A stretch of 64,000 bases of DNA. Origin: Ichthyophthirius multifiliis. Taxonomy: Eukaryota > Ciliophora > Oligohymenophorea > Hymenostomatida. A model generated the notes under the pieces. It saw only the letters and a program-made list of their open reading frames with translations, was not told the DNA's origin and made no database searches. The stretch lies in the NCBI RefSeq assembly GCF_000220395.1, contig NW_004086281.1, forward strand, positions 1 to 64,000, given 5' to 3'. Shown piece by piece: positions 12,040 through 25,160 of the stretch. How positions within the stretch are numbered: the first letter of the stretch is position 1; each line of letters opens with the position of its first letter. The position numbers were made by a program, and so were the translations under genes.

Positions 12040-15000
12040 ATGTCAGAATTTAAAATTCCTTCAAAATCTTTTAATTATTAACAAATAAAAACAAAGCAAC
12101 AATATAGATCGAACTCTTTTTACATATTAAATAAATATAATAAAATATTAAATGAATATAAATTTACAAAAAACTCATATAATAAAAATTGGACAGAAAT
12201 ATAGAATATGATTAAATATCATAGTTAGTTAATCAATTACGGTTTTCTATTTATTTTAATTTTATTTAAAAATATATTTTATGATTTATAGTATTTTATT
12301 AATAATTATAAAGAAAATAACTAATTAGGATAATAAATAAATGAATTTTAATATCTTTAATATAAAAGAATTAAATATATACTCAAATATCAATACTTGA
12401 TATAAAGTTTTGATATTTAAAAATATGGTATAAATGAGTTTAAATAATAACTAAAGCCCAGATTTATTTTAAAGGAATAGAAAGTAAACTATGATGTTTT
12501 TAAAGATTAGAACGAATATCAAAAAATTAATTTTTTATTGTAAATATATAAAAATCCATGTTTATTAGGATATATAATTTCATAAAATAATTAAATATAA
12601 ATAACTGATTTAATTAGTCAAGTTATTAATGATTTAAATACATTGTTTTATGAAAACATTATAATTTAAAATTTAAACTAATCTCGTGTTTTATTTTTTT
12701 AATGTTATCTTTTGAAAGTACTTTTAAATATACTTTATCATATTTAATTATATTTAAAAAAGAAAGAAATTTTAAAAACAAAAATGCTGAAAATATATTT
12801 TAGGAAAACTAGTTGATTACAAAAACTATACTGGGATTTACAAATAGGATTAATTGCAACATTTATATATAAAAAATCATTAAATATATAAGGCCTTTAA
12901 TTTTAAAATCAAATAATACGATAACTATAGATTAAAATAAGTATATATTTTTGATATAAAAATGTAAATATATATTTATTTATTTTTAAATAAGGCTTTT
13001 TAAATAATTAAAATATGATCATAATAAGTAAAAAAAATAACAAGATTAGAATTATTAAGATGAAAATTTATAGTAAAACATTTAAAGAAACAGATTTGGT
13101 TCAATAAAAAGTAAAATATATATATATATATATATATATATTTATTTTTGTAAATTAAAATAAGATTTTTTTACTGAAAAATTAAATTTAAAAAAACTTT
13201 TCGAAAGTTTTTAAAATCAAAATACTTTAAATAATTCTGATTAAGTAAATATAGATTAATAAATAATATAAAAGGTAAATATTTAAATAAAAAATTCGAT
13301 AAGGATAATATTAAAATTGATAAAAAATATTATTTAATGCATTTTTGTAAAGTTTTTAGATTAAATTCCCCATGAAATTTATATAATGTGTTCTTTTATA
13401 AAAATATTTTTTAAAAGTAAAAATTTTTCAAATGACTAATTATAAAATGTTTTACATATTTTTTTATTTAAAAACTGGATTTTATAACAAATTTTAATTA
13501 ATTGTAAATTTAATTTGTTTTAGAAAAAAGATTCTTTAAAAATTCATGAAAATCTGAAAATTGCTATACTAATTATAGAAAAAATTACTAAAAAATAACT
13601 TTACTAAGAATAAGACTACCCTCTAAATTAGTTTAATTCTTTCATTTAGTGTTATTTTTAACAAATCGATAATTTTTATGATAATATTTGCAATTTAAAA
13701 TATCAAAATGCTTTAGAAATTGTTAAACTAATTAAAGAAAAAGACTATTTTAATAAATTCGATAACAATATTTTTAGTTTTACATATACATAATAAAACT
13801 TAGGCGTTTTAGTTTAATTAGTTAAAAATATTGAAAACCAAAGACATGTTAAAAAAATGTTTTTGATTTCAAAAAACATAAAAATCAATTTTTTTGAAAA
13901 AATTTACGAATATACATTTAGTTGGTAGATTTACACAAAAAAGCATTAAATTTCATTACATAAAAATTACTTATTTTTTCAAAAATAAAAGCATTAATTA
14001 GAATATCAGATTTAATAATTAGTTAAATTATTAATTGAATTTTTTCAAAATTCTAGAGATATAAATGAATATATTAATAAATTTAATTTACTTTAAATTA
14101 TTGAATTTATAGATGTAAATAAATAAATCATAGTCTAGGAAAAAACTTTGCCTAAAAAATAAGAGGTTTAATTTTAAAATTACCTATACTTTTTTAAGAA
14201 AAAAATTACAGGATTCTATAAGAATGTGTATTGGATGAAATTTATGTTAGATTTGAAGAAATTATGAAATATTTAAATTCTTAAAAATTAAATATTATCA
14301 AATCTAGTATGTTTATTAAATAAGATTTAAATAAGATTAAAAAAAAATTAAAATATTTAAAAAACAATTAAATATAATAATTAGCTAAAAATCTAATTTA
14401 AACAACTGTTATTAAATCAAAAATTATCCTTAAATTAATCAATTTAAATTAGATTGAGTTTTAAGTTTAAAAAGCTATAGAATTTAATAAGACTGAAATT
14501 GTAAATTTTTTATTTAAAAAAATCAATTATAACTAATAAGGTTAGCTTTTTTAGGTATATTAATTTTATAAATATATTCATATGTACTTTATTTTACATT
14601 TTTTATATAATAGATATTTTATTGCTAAAATATCAAAGAGTAAATAAAACATTTTTATAAATTTTTATAATTTTATAAATAAGTTTTATAGATAATATAT
14701 GTAATTTAGAGTAATTCAAGCAATGTATTATTGATAAGTCTTATTAAAAAGAGTAATTAAATAATATTTAAAAATAATAAAAAAAAAATTAGATTTTCGA
14801 ATTTATTCATGTAATATTACTTAATTATATAAGATAGCTTAAAATAAAACAACTAGTTTTCTTAATTAAGTCAAAAGTAATAAAATAAAATACTTTTTTA
14901 AATAGAAAGTTATATTTCTAAGCGTATATATAAAAAGTAATACAATTTTTAGTCTATTTTATATATTAATAAAAATATAAAAAGATGCATATAAAATATT

Positions 15001-15705
15001 TAATCTAAAAAAGATATTCAATTTTATTTAAAAACTAAGAAATTTTAATATATGTCTTATGTTATTTAAGAAGTTACAAAATATTAATAAGAACATTAAA
15101 TATGGGATTCTATTTGTTAAAGTAAATAAAAAAAAATATAAAAATGTATATATCATAAGGTATAAGGAATATTGATTAATATTAATCGCATTTTGAAAAG
15201 ATAAATTTATTGTATTTTTAATGGAAAAAATTATCAGATGCATTTACTTTAATAAATTAAAAATCTCCTTCTACCGATGATTTATTTCCAATGTGGGTTA
15301 ACATAATAATTCATACTTAATCTATAAAAATGCACACAAATTTAAAGTTTATTAAAAATAATAATATTATTATTATTATATTATTAATATTATTATTATT
15401 ATTTTTATTATTATTATTATTATTATTATTTTATTATATATATATATATATAATATTTTATTTATTTTTATTTTATATATTTTTTTTAAAAAAATAGTTT
15501 TATCTAAACATTAAATTTAAATCACTCTTATTAAAGTGATTTATCTAAAAAAAACTTTGTTTTGTCTTCTTTAGAAGCAGCTATTGAATATATTGAAAAT
15601 TTAGATTTAAAAAAAATTTTAAACTTTAATATATCATAAGAAGATAAATAAAAGTAATAAAATATAAATATTTTTAATAATGTATAAAATTAAAAGGTTA
15701 ATTGA
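12040..15705 (+). CDS. RasGAP-VPS9 protein, GAPVD1/RME-6-like Rab5 regulator
   Basis: ATG 12040 (MSEFKIPSKSFNYQQ) to TGA 15703-15705, with many short introns; the first (from about 12241) and the ones at 15122-15159 and 15347-15497 are clear. Around 12550-13700 the protein reads like a RasGAP domain: GYIISQNNQI, then DQIPHEIYIMC, FLFKNWIL (RasGAP FLFLRFxxPA position), and DYPLNQFNSFIQ, where RasGAPs have the PLNxFI motif. The C terminus is a VPS9 domain, the Rab5-family exchange module: SPSTDDLFPMWVNIIIHT, HTNLNFIQ and LSSLEAAIEYIENL. RasGAP plus VPS9 is the architecture of GAPVD1 and RME-6, which act on early endosomes. I see no obvious arginine finger in the RasGAP part (TLFYEN where LFR is usual). 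Middle exon borders are approximate. Confidence 0.82.
15358..15431 (+). repeat. (TTA)n microsatellite in an intron
   Basis: TTA repeats inside the last intron (15347-15497) of the RasGAP-VPS9 gene. They make this intron about three times longer than its neighbours. Confidence 0.75.
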
Positions 15706-15782
15706 ATTTCATTAAAATTATTAAAAATGAAAATAAATATATGTTTTTATTTTTATTTATATGATTTTTCATATTTAAAATA

Positions 15783-17030
15783 TCATAATATATCCCTTGG
15801 ATCCATTTTTATTTTTAAATTAGGTTCTTCTTATTAAAAATTTTCATCTATATAAAATACATACTTACTTAATTTGCGTTAAATATAAGGTATGAAAAAA
15901 CTTTTATTATTAAAATAATCAATAAAGTTTTCCCATTCTTCTCCACAACTTACGATTCTTAATTAATTAATATAATTTTCTTTACATACACAAATAACAT
16001 TCCTAATTAAATTTTCATAAATATTTTTTTTATCATTAATAGAAAAAGTATCTTTTATTTAAATAAATGGATCAAATAAATCTCCTATAGGTCCATAGAA
16101 TACTTAAAATTATTTAACAATTTGGTGAATAGATAAACATATTCCTATATTCAATCCTAAAAAGAAAACAGTAGTAAAAACAAGGCTATTTAAATTTTTA
16201 TTCTATTCAAGATTATAAATATTTTATTATTAAAGTTAATTTTATTGTTATTCAATATAATAGTTAATATAAAAAAATAATAAAATTATTCCAAAAAAAA
16301 CATTAATTAGTAAATATAAGAGTTTTATTAATAATGAATTTTTAAATAAATTAGAATTAAAAATAAATTTTGTAAAATTTAACGAAAATTTCTTATCGTC
16401 TTTAAAAACTCTTATCCCGAATGTATTTTCTTTTCCTGAATCCTAAAAAGCATATGTCCCTATAAAATTTTAATCTTATAAACTGATTTCATCTTCTAAT
16501 TTTTTAAATTATAAGTTATTTTATATACTTTATTGTTTTCTAATATTTTATTAAACAATGCATTATTAAATTAGTATGTTTTAATTTGGAACTTTATTAA
16601 ATTTAAGGACTTATTGGTATAATTCTATGTTTATTTCATTATTCTAATATACTAAACTATAAATATATTTACATTGAAACTCATTTTTAGCTTTTTCTTT
16701 AGCAGAATTGAATAACTATTATGCTGTATTTGTATATAATTAATTCTCTGTTTTTATTTTTAATTCTATTATAAACGCATAATTATATTTTTTTTTTTCA
16801 TCCTATTTAATTGCAATTAAAATTTTGCCATAAATTTAATCTTTATTATCTTTATTTACAGCTACTTATATAAAACCTGTGTTATATCTATATTTGAAAA
16901 AATCGGAATATTATTATTCGAATTGCCTTCCTATTTATAAAAGACCAAATAAAAACGATTATCTTTATTATTCGAATTGTTAGAGAGATTATTCCATTTC
17001 ATTCGAAAAGTCTAAAATTTATAATTACAT
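15783..17030 (-). CDS. two-TM protein with possible PD-(D/E)XK-like domain
   Basis: An uninterrupted minus-strand frame of 416 codons runs from ATG 17030 to TGA 15785-15783, so no intron is needed (415 residues). Residues 1-160 contain an alternating strand pattern with YNYAFIIELKIKTENQLYTN followed by a helix and CKYIYSLVYQNNEINIELY. This resembles the ExK half of PD-(D/E)XK nuclease-like domains of the DUF1703 kind, but the upstream acidic residue is not clear. Two membrane segments follow (LLYLLINVFFGIILLFFYI, about residue 235; LVFTTVFFLGLNIGICLSI, about residue 285), then a soluble tail ending KMDPRDIL. The gene is convergent with the VPS9 gene, 77 bases away. Function is unknown and the nuclease idea is tentative. 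Confidence 0.7.
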
Positions 17031-17649
17031 TTTATATTTTAGGATATATTTATAATTTATATATCTTTTTTAAAATTATTTTATAAAAATTATAACAAAA
17101 GTAAAATATTTAATATTTTAACATTTTTAATTAAAAAAGAATATATATCTTAAATTTTGATATTAAATAGAAACATTTATATAAATAAATATTGTAAAAG
17201 CTAAAAATATTAAAATTATTTGGTAAAATTGCTAATAAAATTCATATGTTTAATTTCATTTTTTTCCAAGATTGAGTTTATTTTTAACATATTTTAATTA
17301 AATTTTTATGTTTTTCGATATAGTAATTTTTATGTAAAAATTACTTAATTATGTTCTTCATTTTAATGTATTAATATATTTTTTTTGAACTCAAAGGAAT
17401 TTTAATAATTAAATCTTTATTTTTAAAATAAAAAAATAACTGTTTTTTAAAAAATAATTACTTTATTTTTAAGTTTTACTTATAATAAATAATTTCAAAT
17501 TAATAAATATTGAATATAACAAAGTAAAAAAAAAAAGATTTATTGAAAAAATAATTAAGTAAATGAGCTTATAGTAATATATAATAAAAAATAATATTTC
17601 TTAGACATATATAAATTTTAATAAAAAATAAGCGATTCTTTTTGTTATA
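17031..17649. other. AT-rich divergent promoter region
   Basis: About 620 bases of A/T between divergently transcribed genes. No RNA gene or ORF is supported. Confidence 0.6.
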
Positions 17650-20600
17650 ATGGGAGCAAATTTTAATTAATTTATAATGATACTATTGGCTTTTTATAAG
17701 GAAGTAAAAAAATATATCATATAATATATAAATTTTAACGAAAAAAGGATCACTTTATTTATGGGATTTAAGTTAACCAAACAAAAAAGATTATATCCAG
17801 TAAAACACATATAAATATAAATATATAATTTATAATTTAAAAAAATTATAGTTCTCAAAAAAATGGATTTTAATGTTTTGCTGCTAATCCACGAAAAGGA
17901 ATTATAGTTTTAACTGAATATGGATTAGATCCAAATGTATATATATATTCATACCCATAAAAAAAGATAATAAAGACTTTAAAAAGTAAAATTCAAAAAA
18001 AATGCAAAAATTATATATATTTTATTAGATATTTCATAACTCGAAATTAACCAAATCGATATATCATTTGATGGAAATAGACTTCTTTTTGTTACAGGGG
18101 TCCCAAAATATGAAATTCTTATATATGATTTAAAGTTAGATAGATTATTAGAAGGAGAAAATGCAATAGTTCCGGTTAGACACAAATTCATAAAAGCATT
18201 ATTTTCTCCGGAAAGGGATGATAAATTTGCTATTTTATACCAAAATAATTTAGTTTTATGTGAAATTTTCACATCTTATGAAGCTATAGAAGATGAGGAA
18301 GTTTAATTAAGGCATAGAATTTAAAAGTAAAATTTGCTTTCTGAAAATTCTTCTTATAAAGAATTTATATGGGATGAATAAAATAATGTAAATACAAATA
18401 AAATATTATGTAACGTACGTATGTAATAATATATATTTTTTTAAAAAAAAAGATTTATTTAGCCGATGGTTTTAATGTATAATATTTGGATGGGTAAACC
18501 TTAAAACCTATTCTTCCCTATAATTATGATTGCTAATATCGTCCTGAATTCCTTGTTTTGACTTAAAAACATATTATCGTAGTCTAAGAAAATGGTAAAT
18601 TTTAATGGCTTTTTAAATATGATAAAGAAAATGAAAATGTTGAAGCCTTAAAGCCTTTTAAAATTGACAAGAATTATACATATAATGACGCGAAAATAGT
18701 CCAACTAATGTATAATTAATAATACTCGAAAATATATGTAGGTACAAATGAAGGAAATATAATAATTTTACCTATTGAAGCTGAATCTAATGATATTGAT
18801 GAAGAAGAAGAATAAGCCGAAAATTAAAATGATAATGATGTAAAAAAGCAATAATATAATTTTAAAAATAATATCATATATTTTTAAAAATAGTAAGATG
18901 AATAAGAAAGTATTGATTTAGAAGTTGAAGCTGATAAACTAGGACCTTTTCATGTAGGATCAGTTAGTTTTATCCAAGAATTTCAAAATTCCAATATAGT
19001 AGTTTCATGTAGTCAAAATGGCCGTTTATTTTTCTGGGATATTGAAAAAAGAGTATAAATTTCTCAATTTAAAATAAAAGGAGACATTACAAGTGCGGAT
19101 TTGAGTTAGAATGACTAAGTGCTTGTTTTAGGGTCTTCTAAGGGAGTTATTAGGGTTATTGATATTTTCGATATAAGGTAGATTAGAATTATTAAGATAA
19201 TTAAAGTTTTTAAAGAAAAAGGCATTTAGTAAGTGAACTTTAGTTAGGATGGGAAATTAATTGCGTGCATTTCGAATAGTTCTAAGAAAACTTTCTTTAT
19301 TAATGCGTATAAAAATAAATATAATATTATTGGATATATTGCTTTATAAGCTAGTATAAATAGCATTTGCTGGAATAATTGTGCCAAATTGACTGTTCCT
19401 ACAAATAAAAATGTGCTTTTTATACTCCAAAATTACTTCCTTATTTCTGTTATTGCACCTGATTGCGATTTCGAAACGAAAGATTTAAAATTAGAAAATG
19501 AAAATTGTGTCATTTATGCAAGAAAAGTGGATGCTGATTTAACTCTTATTTAGATGCATCCAAATACTGGAGATCTATTTTTAACTGGAAAAGATAAAAT
19601 TCTTAAAAGATATAAATAGCCGGAAGAGCTTTTGTAAAAAATGGACACTAGAATTAAATAAGGAGGAGTGCCTTTAGAAGAATAAGATGGACATCCTTTG
19701 CCCTGTATTTTTATATATTTATTTTTATATAAAAAAAATATGTAAATTAGGTAATGTTATGGTAGTGAATTCTCAATATAATTATTTAATATCAGGAAGT
19801 TAGGATGGAACTGTATTTTTAAGAAATCTAGATAAATTATAAGATATATAATAGATAAAAGCCCATAATTGGAAAAACAAAGGTGTATGTTCATTGTGTT
19901 TTTCTAAAAAATATAAGATTTTATACACTGGAGGTTACGATGGATCCTTTTTCATTTGGAATTTAGAAAATAGGTTGATGCTCTAGAATTTATAAAATTA
20001 ACAAAAAAATTAAAGCGAAAATATGTAAGAAATCGAAGATTAAGAAGATGAAAAAGTTAGGTATTACTAAAAAGTACTCGAAGAAGAATTTATAAAATCC
20101 CAAAAGGAAATAAGAGAGAAACAAAAGTAAGAAATAATAGGGAATTTAAATTCTATAAAATAAAAATTGCGTAAATTAATTTAAGATAATGAAAATGCTG
20201 ATGAACTAGAAAAATTAAATAGAGATGAATTTGTTATTGATATTGAAACAAAAAATTAAATTTTGGAAGCTGGAAAATACTAGAGGCAATAATTGAAATC
20301 GTTAGCCAAAAGAGAAAATTATAAATAAGAAATTTTACATTAAAAAATAAAAGAAAAAACTTGGGATACTATGAAGGTTTAACTTAAAGGAATTAATGGA
20401 CTTAAGTCTAATTAACTTTTGTACAATTTCCACATCAGAAATAGAACTGAAGAAGAGCTTTAATAACTTAAGTTTGTTAAGGAATTTAGGAGATTAGAAA
20501 TTCGAGAAAAAAAATAAAGAAAAGAAAATTCTGTCCCTGAAATTATTCAAATCGAAGATTTTATCAAAAATCCTTCAGAATATATTGTTAATTCTTAACC

Positions 20601-22027
20601 TGGTAAGTAAAAAATGGTACTTATAGATTATGAAAAAAAAGAAGAAACTAAAGAAGATATTAAAGGACCCCATAAGCCTGGGTAAGGAGGCCCTTTAGGG
20701 GGAAGAGCTAGATAAGGTCCTATTATTTCTAAAAAAGACGAAAAAAAAGTAGAAGAAGTGAATGATGAATAGGAAAAGAAAGTCGAAGAAAAAGAAGAGG
20801 AAAAAAAAGAAGACGCAGAATTGAATGATTGGGATTATCTTTATGGGGTTATGGAGTTATTTACTAATAACAGGAAGAAAAACTAGATTGTTTTATTGTA
20901 AAATATAATATTCAAAATAAAGGAAGAATTTAATAAGGAATTCGATAAAATATAAGTTCTTAGATAAAGCTAGGTGGATTTAATAGCAGAAAAAGTGAAA
21001 AGAGTTGAAGAGATATTAAATGAATTGCGCAGAAGTGAGGATTTATTTTAACCGAATGTAAATCTTTTTGAAACTCCGGAAAATATTTTGAAAGTTGATG
21101 TCAAGGAAATTCATTTCGAGAAATATTTAACAAGAGAAGAACGTGAAAAAATGGAAAAAGATAGATTAAGGGAAGAAGAAAGAATAAGACTTTTAATGTA
21201 AGATGATGCCGGAGTGAGAGCTTTGAAAGATATGATGGCGGGAACTTTAGAAGAAAAGAAGGAGAATTTATTAGATGAAGGTCTTGATTAGGAAGATTGG
21301 ATGAAAAAACCAGTAGATGAAATGAATGAGGAAGAAAGGGTGAGATTAAAAGAATTTGAGGTAAAAAATAAAGACTGGAAGAAGAAAAAGAGAAGATTAG
21401 AAAAAATTTAGAAAATGAACTTAAAAAACTTAAAAATGAAATTTAGGATATTTGTTTGAGATTTGATGAAAAATTATTATTGCTTTTTAGAAAAAAACTC
21501 GAATATAATTATAGAGTTTATGAATAGGAATTATATATTACAAGACTTTCTTTGAGTATTTTATAAGAAAAAGACACTATTTACAAAAAAGATGAATATG
21601 CTTAAATTATTACAAAATTAGAAGACAAATTGGAACTTTTGAGAATCAATATGGAAAAATTAAGTGAAAAAAGAGATGATGTAGAAGAAAAGAAAAATGG
21701 GAAAAATGAAAAGTTTGAAAATTATTTAGGAAAATAAGAATTAATGAAAAAAACTTGGCAGTAAGTTTTCCCTTAAAACAAGAAGGAAGAATAAAAAAGT
21801 AAATATAAAAATATAAAAATACACATATATGTAATAAGTATATATATATATATATATTTTTATTATTTTATATAGAACATAATAATAAATCATTTGATGA
21901 TGCTAAATATAAGAATTATATTTTCTCTTTATTCGCTTTAGATCCTTATATTAGATTATCAAAATAAAGTACTATTTTTTGTTAAATAAATTAATAAACA
22001 TAGTTTATTATTTTTAAAAATATATAT

Positions 22028-22059
<32 letters not shown>

Positions 22060-23364
22060 TTAAATATATATTTTATGCTTTTTTCTTTTAGATATAAAAA
22101 AAATTGTTGATAATTAATTCGAATCTTATATCGATTAAATAAAAGAAATAACCATAAGTTAATTGAATTAATAAAACTTTTCAAGTAAATAAAAAATATA
22201 CTTTTTAATTAATAAAATAAATGTATATAAATATAGGTGAAGAAACAAAAGAGGAGCATATGAAAAACATAATACAAGCATTATAAACTAAATTTTAATA
22301 CTAACATGAACTTGAAGAACTTAAATAAAATTTTGAATAAATTAGCAATTCAATTTTATTCTTTTCAGATTAGTAAAACGAATTAGGTAATTTTTATTTT
22401 ATTTAAAAATAGTTATAAAATAAAAAAAATAAAGAATAATAGTTATATGAATGTATTGAAGAAAGAAAAGCAGTTGAACATCATTTAGAAAAATGCAAAT
22501 CTAATATTGAAATATTATTTAGATTTAAATAAGGATATGTAGAAATTCCTTACGATACAGTAGTTCCGAAATTATAAGATGCCATCTTAATACACAAAGA
22601 TGCAATTTTATCGAAGAATAAAGATATTGAATAAGAAGGAGCTGAAAAAATATAACTAATGAATTAAATTAAAGATATTAAATTAACTGTGGCTGAATTA
22701 GATTACGAATTAAAAAAAAAAGACATTGAAATAGAATAATATATTTGCTAAACGCGAGAAGTTTAACTTTTGAGAGTAAAAAAAGAAATGTAAATTGCTT
22801 TAGCAAAATAAGATACTAAAATTAATGAAGTAAATATATAATAATATTTTAATTTTTTTTAAAAAAATAATATAAAAAAGTATGCTCTTAAAAATTTATA
22901 AGATTAAATAGATATGCTTAGATAAGCAACAGATAAAAGAATTGGAATTTATGACAAAAAATGTAAAAAAATAGAAGAACAAATAGAATTTATTAGAAGA
23001 GAAAATGAACAATTAAGAGCCTAAGGTGTCAGTTTAAAGGTAAAAATATTATATACTAATTAATTTATATTTTTTTAAATAGAATACAGTATAAACAGAA
23101 GAAAAGTTTTCTGCTACTTTCAAGAAAAATGCACCAGGTACAGCTGATGACTAAACTGATATTGATTCGTTTGATAAATTTAAGTATTTTTTTTATTTAA
23201 ATTTATTATTATACCTATTTTTTTTAAATGAAAGATAAATTGCAATTAATAGAAGTTTATATACTAAAGTAAAAAGATAAACAGAAGAAATCGAATTATT
23301 AAGGGAAGAGTTAGGAAAATTAAAAGCAAGAACTTTTGCTAATTTCTCGAATGTTTAAAAATGA
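17650..23364 (+). CDS. cilia and flagella associated protein, CFAP43/CFAP44 family
   Basis: A long WD-repeat plus coiled-coil axonemal protein. The conserved part starts at NGFQCFAANPRKGIIVLTEY (about 17860). WD/beta-propeller blades follow (GRLFFWDIEKR, ISGSQDGTVFLRNL, LYTGGYDGSFFIWNLE). The C-terminal half has NRKKNQIVLLQNIIFKIK, EKYLTREEREKMEKDRLR, VRALKDMMAGTLEEKKENLL, VEIPYDTVVPKLQDAILIHK and a final coiled coil ending ELGKLKARTFANFSNVQK before TGA 23362-23364. These motifs are shared by CFAP43 and CFAP44, which form the tether/tetherhead linking inner dynein f to the doublet; I cannot separate the two. About a dozen introns are present. The first exons (ATG 17650 chosen) are uncertain. 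The frame slips at an A6 run (21401-21406). Confidence 0.85.
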
Positions 23365-23573
23365 TAAAAGCAAAAAAAAAAACATTAACAAAAAATATTA
23401 TTATTTTATAAAATTATGCATCTTAATAAATATATTTATATATTAAATTAAGTTCTTTTATTTTATAAAAAATAAATAAAAATTTTTAATATTAAAAATA
23501 ATTGTTTAACTAATTAAAACTATAAAAAAATCTTGCTAAAAATTTAAATTTAAATTTTTTACCTAAACTAAAA

Positions 23574-24552
23574 ATGAACTATAATAATAAAAATTTAAAT
23601 GAAATTGATTAAAAACAAAACTAAGTTGATGGATAATCCTTTTTATTTAATAATCAAAAATTTAAATAATAAATTTAAAATCAGTTTGAATTGTAATAAA
23701 GCCAATATGAAGATAGTTAAATAAACTTTAAATAAACTTAAAAATAATAATTATAAATTAATAAAAAATAAGTAATCTAATAAGACAATGATATTTTTAT
23801 ATAAGTTAATTTTGATTATACATTTTAAAATTTTATAAACAAAGATCCTTAAAAAGATTAGAATATTATTGATAGTTTAAATCCAAATTAATAAAACAGC
23901 TTAAATTAAATATATATTTAATAATAATAATATTATCCAAATTTTTAAAATAGTAACAAAGAAGCTTAAATTTAATAATAAAACTTAAAAAAAGTAAGCT
24001 ATTAAGAGTAAATAAATATAAAATTAATAATTTTAACAAAATTTTAAATTTTAAAAATAAAGTTTAAATGAATAGAGTGTCATATAAAAAAAATTAGCCA
24101 ATTAAATAGAAAAAGTTAATATAAATAATAATTTATAGAATAATGCTAATACTATAATGATTAACGATCTTTCAAATTTTATTTAATCAAAAAACTAATA
24201 ATTAAAATTTATTAATGAAATAGATGAAGACGATAAGGATGTTATTTTATGTGAAAGTTCAGAATAAAAAGTTAAAGAAAAGTAGTTTTTGCAAAAAACA
24301 GAATAAAACTTTGAACATTTAATGAGTGTTTTTTCTTTGAAAAATTAATAAATAAATTTATTCCATATTGCTTTTTAAAAATATTTTTTAAACGGAATAA
24401 ATAAAAAGAGTTTTTAAAAAACATAAGAATGTAAATTTTCGAAAAACTATTATGTATAATAACATGATCCATATAAAACAGTAAAATTAAATATTATTAG
24501 ATCAAAATTTTATGATAAAAAAAGAGATCCAAGAATAAATAAATAGTAATGA
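23574..24552 (+). CDS. Gln/Asn-rich hypothetical protein
   Basis: ATG 23574 (MNYNNKNLNEIDQKQNQ) to TGA 24550-24552. A GT-AG intron at 23994-24075 (82 nt) joins NLKK to SVIQKKLANQIEKV and makes the remaining length divisible by three, for 298 residues. The product is Gln/Asn-rich and mostly disordered. A more ordered C-terminal part (FEHLMSVFSLKNQQINLFHI ... RSKFYDKKRDPRI) may be the functional piece. It follows the CFAP gene by 210 bases in the same direction. I do not recognise a family. Confidence 0.6.
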
Positions 24553-25160
24553 TAAATTTGGTATTATAATATTAATTATATGTATTCATAATTAAAATAT
24601 AAAAAATATATTATAAATAAAAATTTTTAAAGAATAGCATTATTATAATTTAAATTATATTTAAAATGTTTAATTAAATAAGAAATTATTTTTAATTCTA
24701 TTATAAAAATAAATATATATAATAAAAGATAAATTATATGTATATTATCATAAATTCATAATAATATACGATAAACAAAATATTATAATAGTATAATTAT
24801 TAATAGATTATTAGAAATATATATATATATATATTATATATTATATATTTTATATATATATATTTATATATATATATAAAAATTCATATATATATACTTT
24901 TTAATACAATTATATATAAATATTCTTAAATAAAATAATTAATAAAATATATTGTTAATATTATTAAAACATTTTATAAAGAAAATGTATTATTATTTAT
25001 AAATAAAATAAAAATTAGTTAAATATAAATAATACTATAAATTTTATTTATTAAATTATAAAATTATATATAAAAAGGTAATTTTATTTTATATATAATA
25101 AAATATATTTTTTTACTATAAAAATTTCTATCAAATAAATCCTTTTATCTAAACTTTATA
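24553..25160. other. AT-rich spacer with (TA)n
   Basis: No gene is visible. Alternating TA runs at about 24816-24895 form a self-complementary low-complexity block. Confidence 0.65.
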
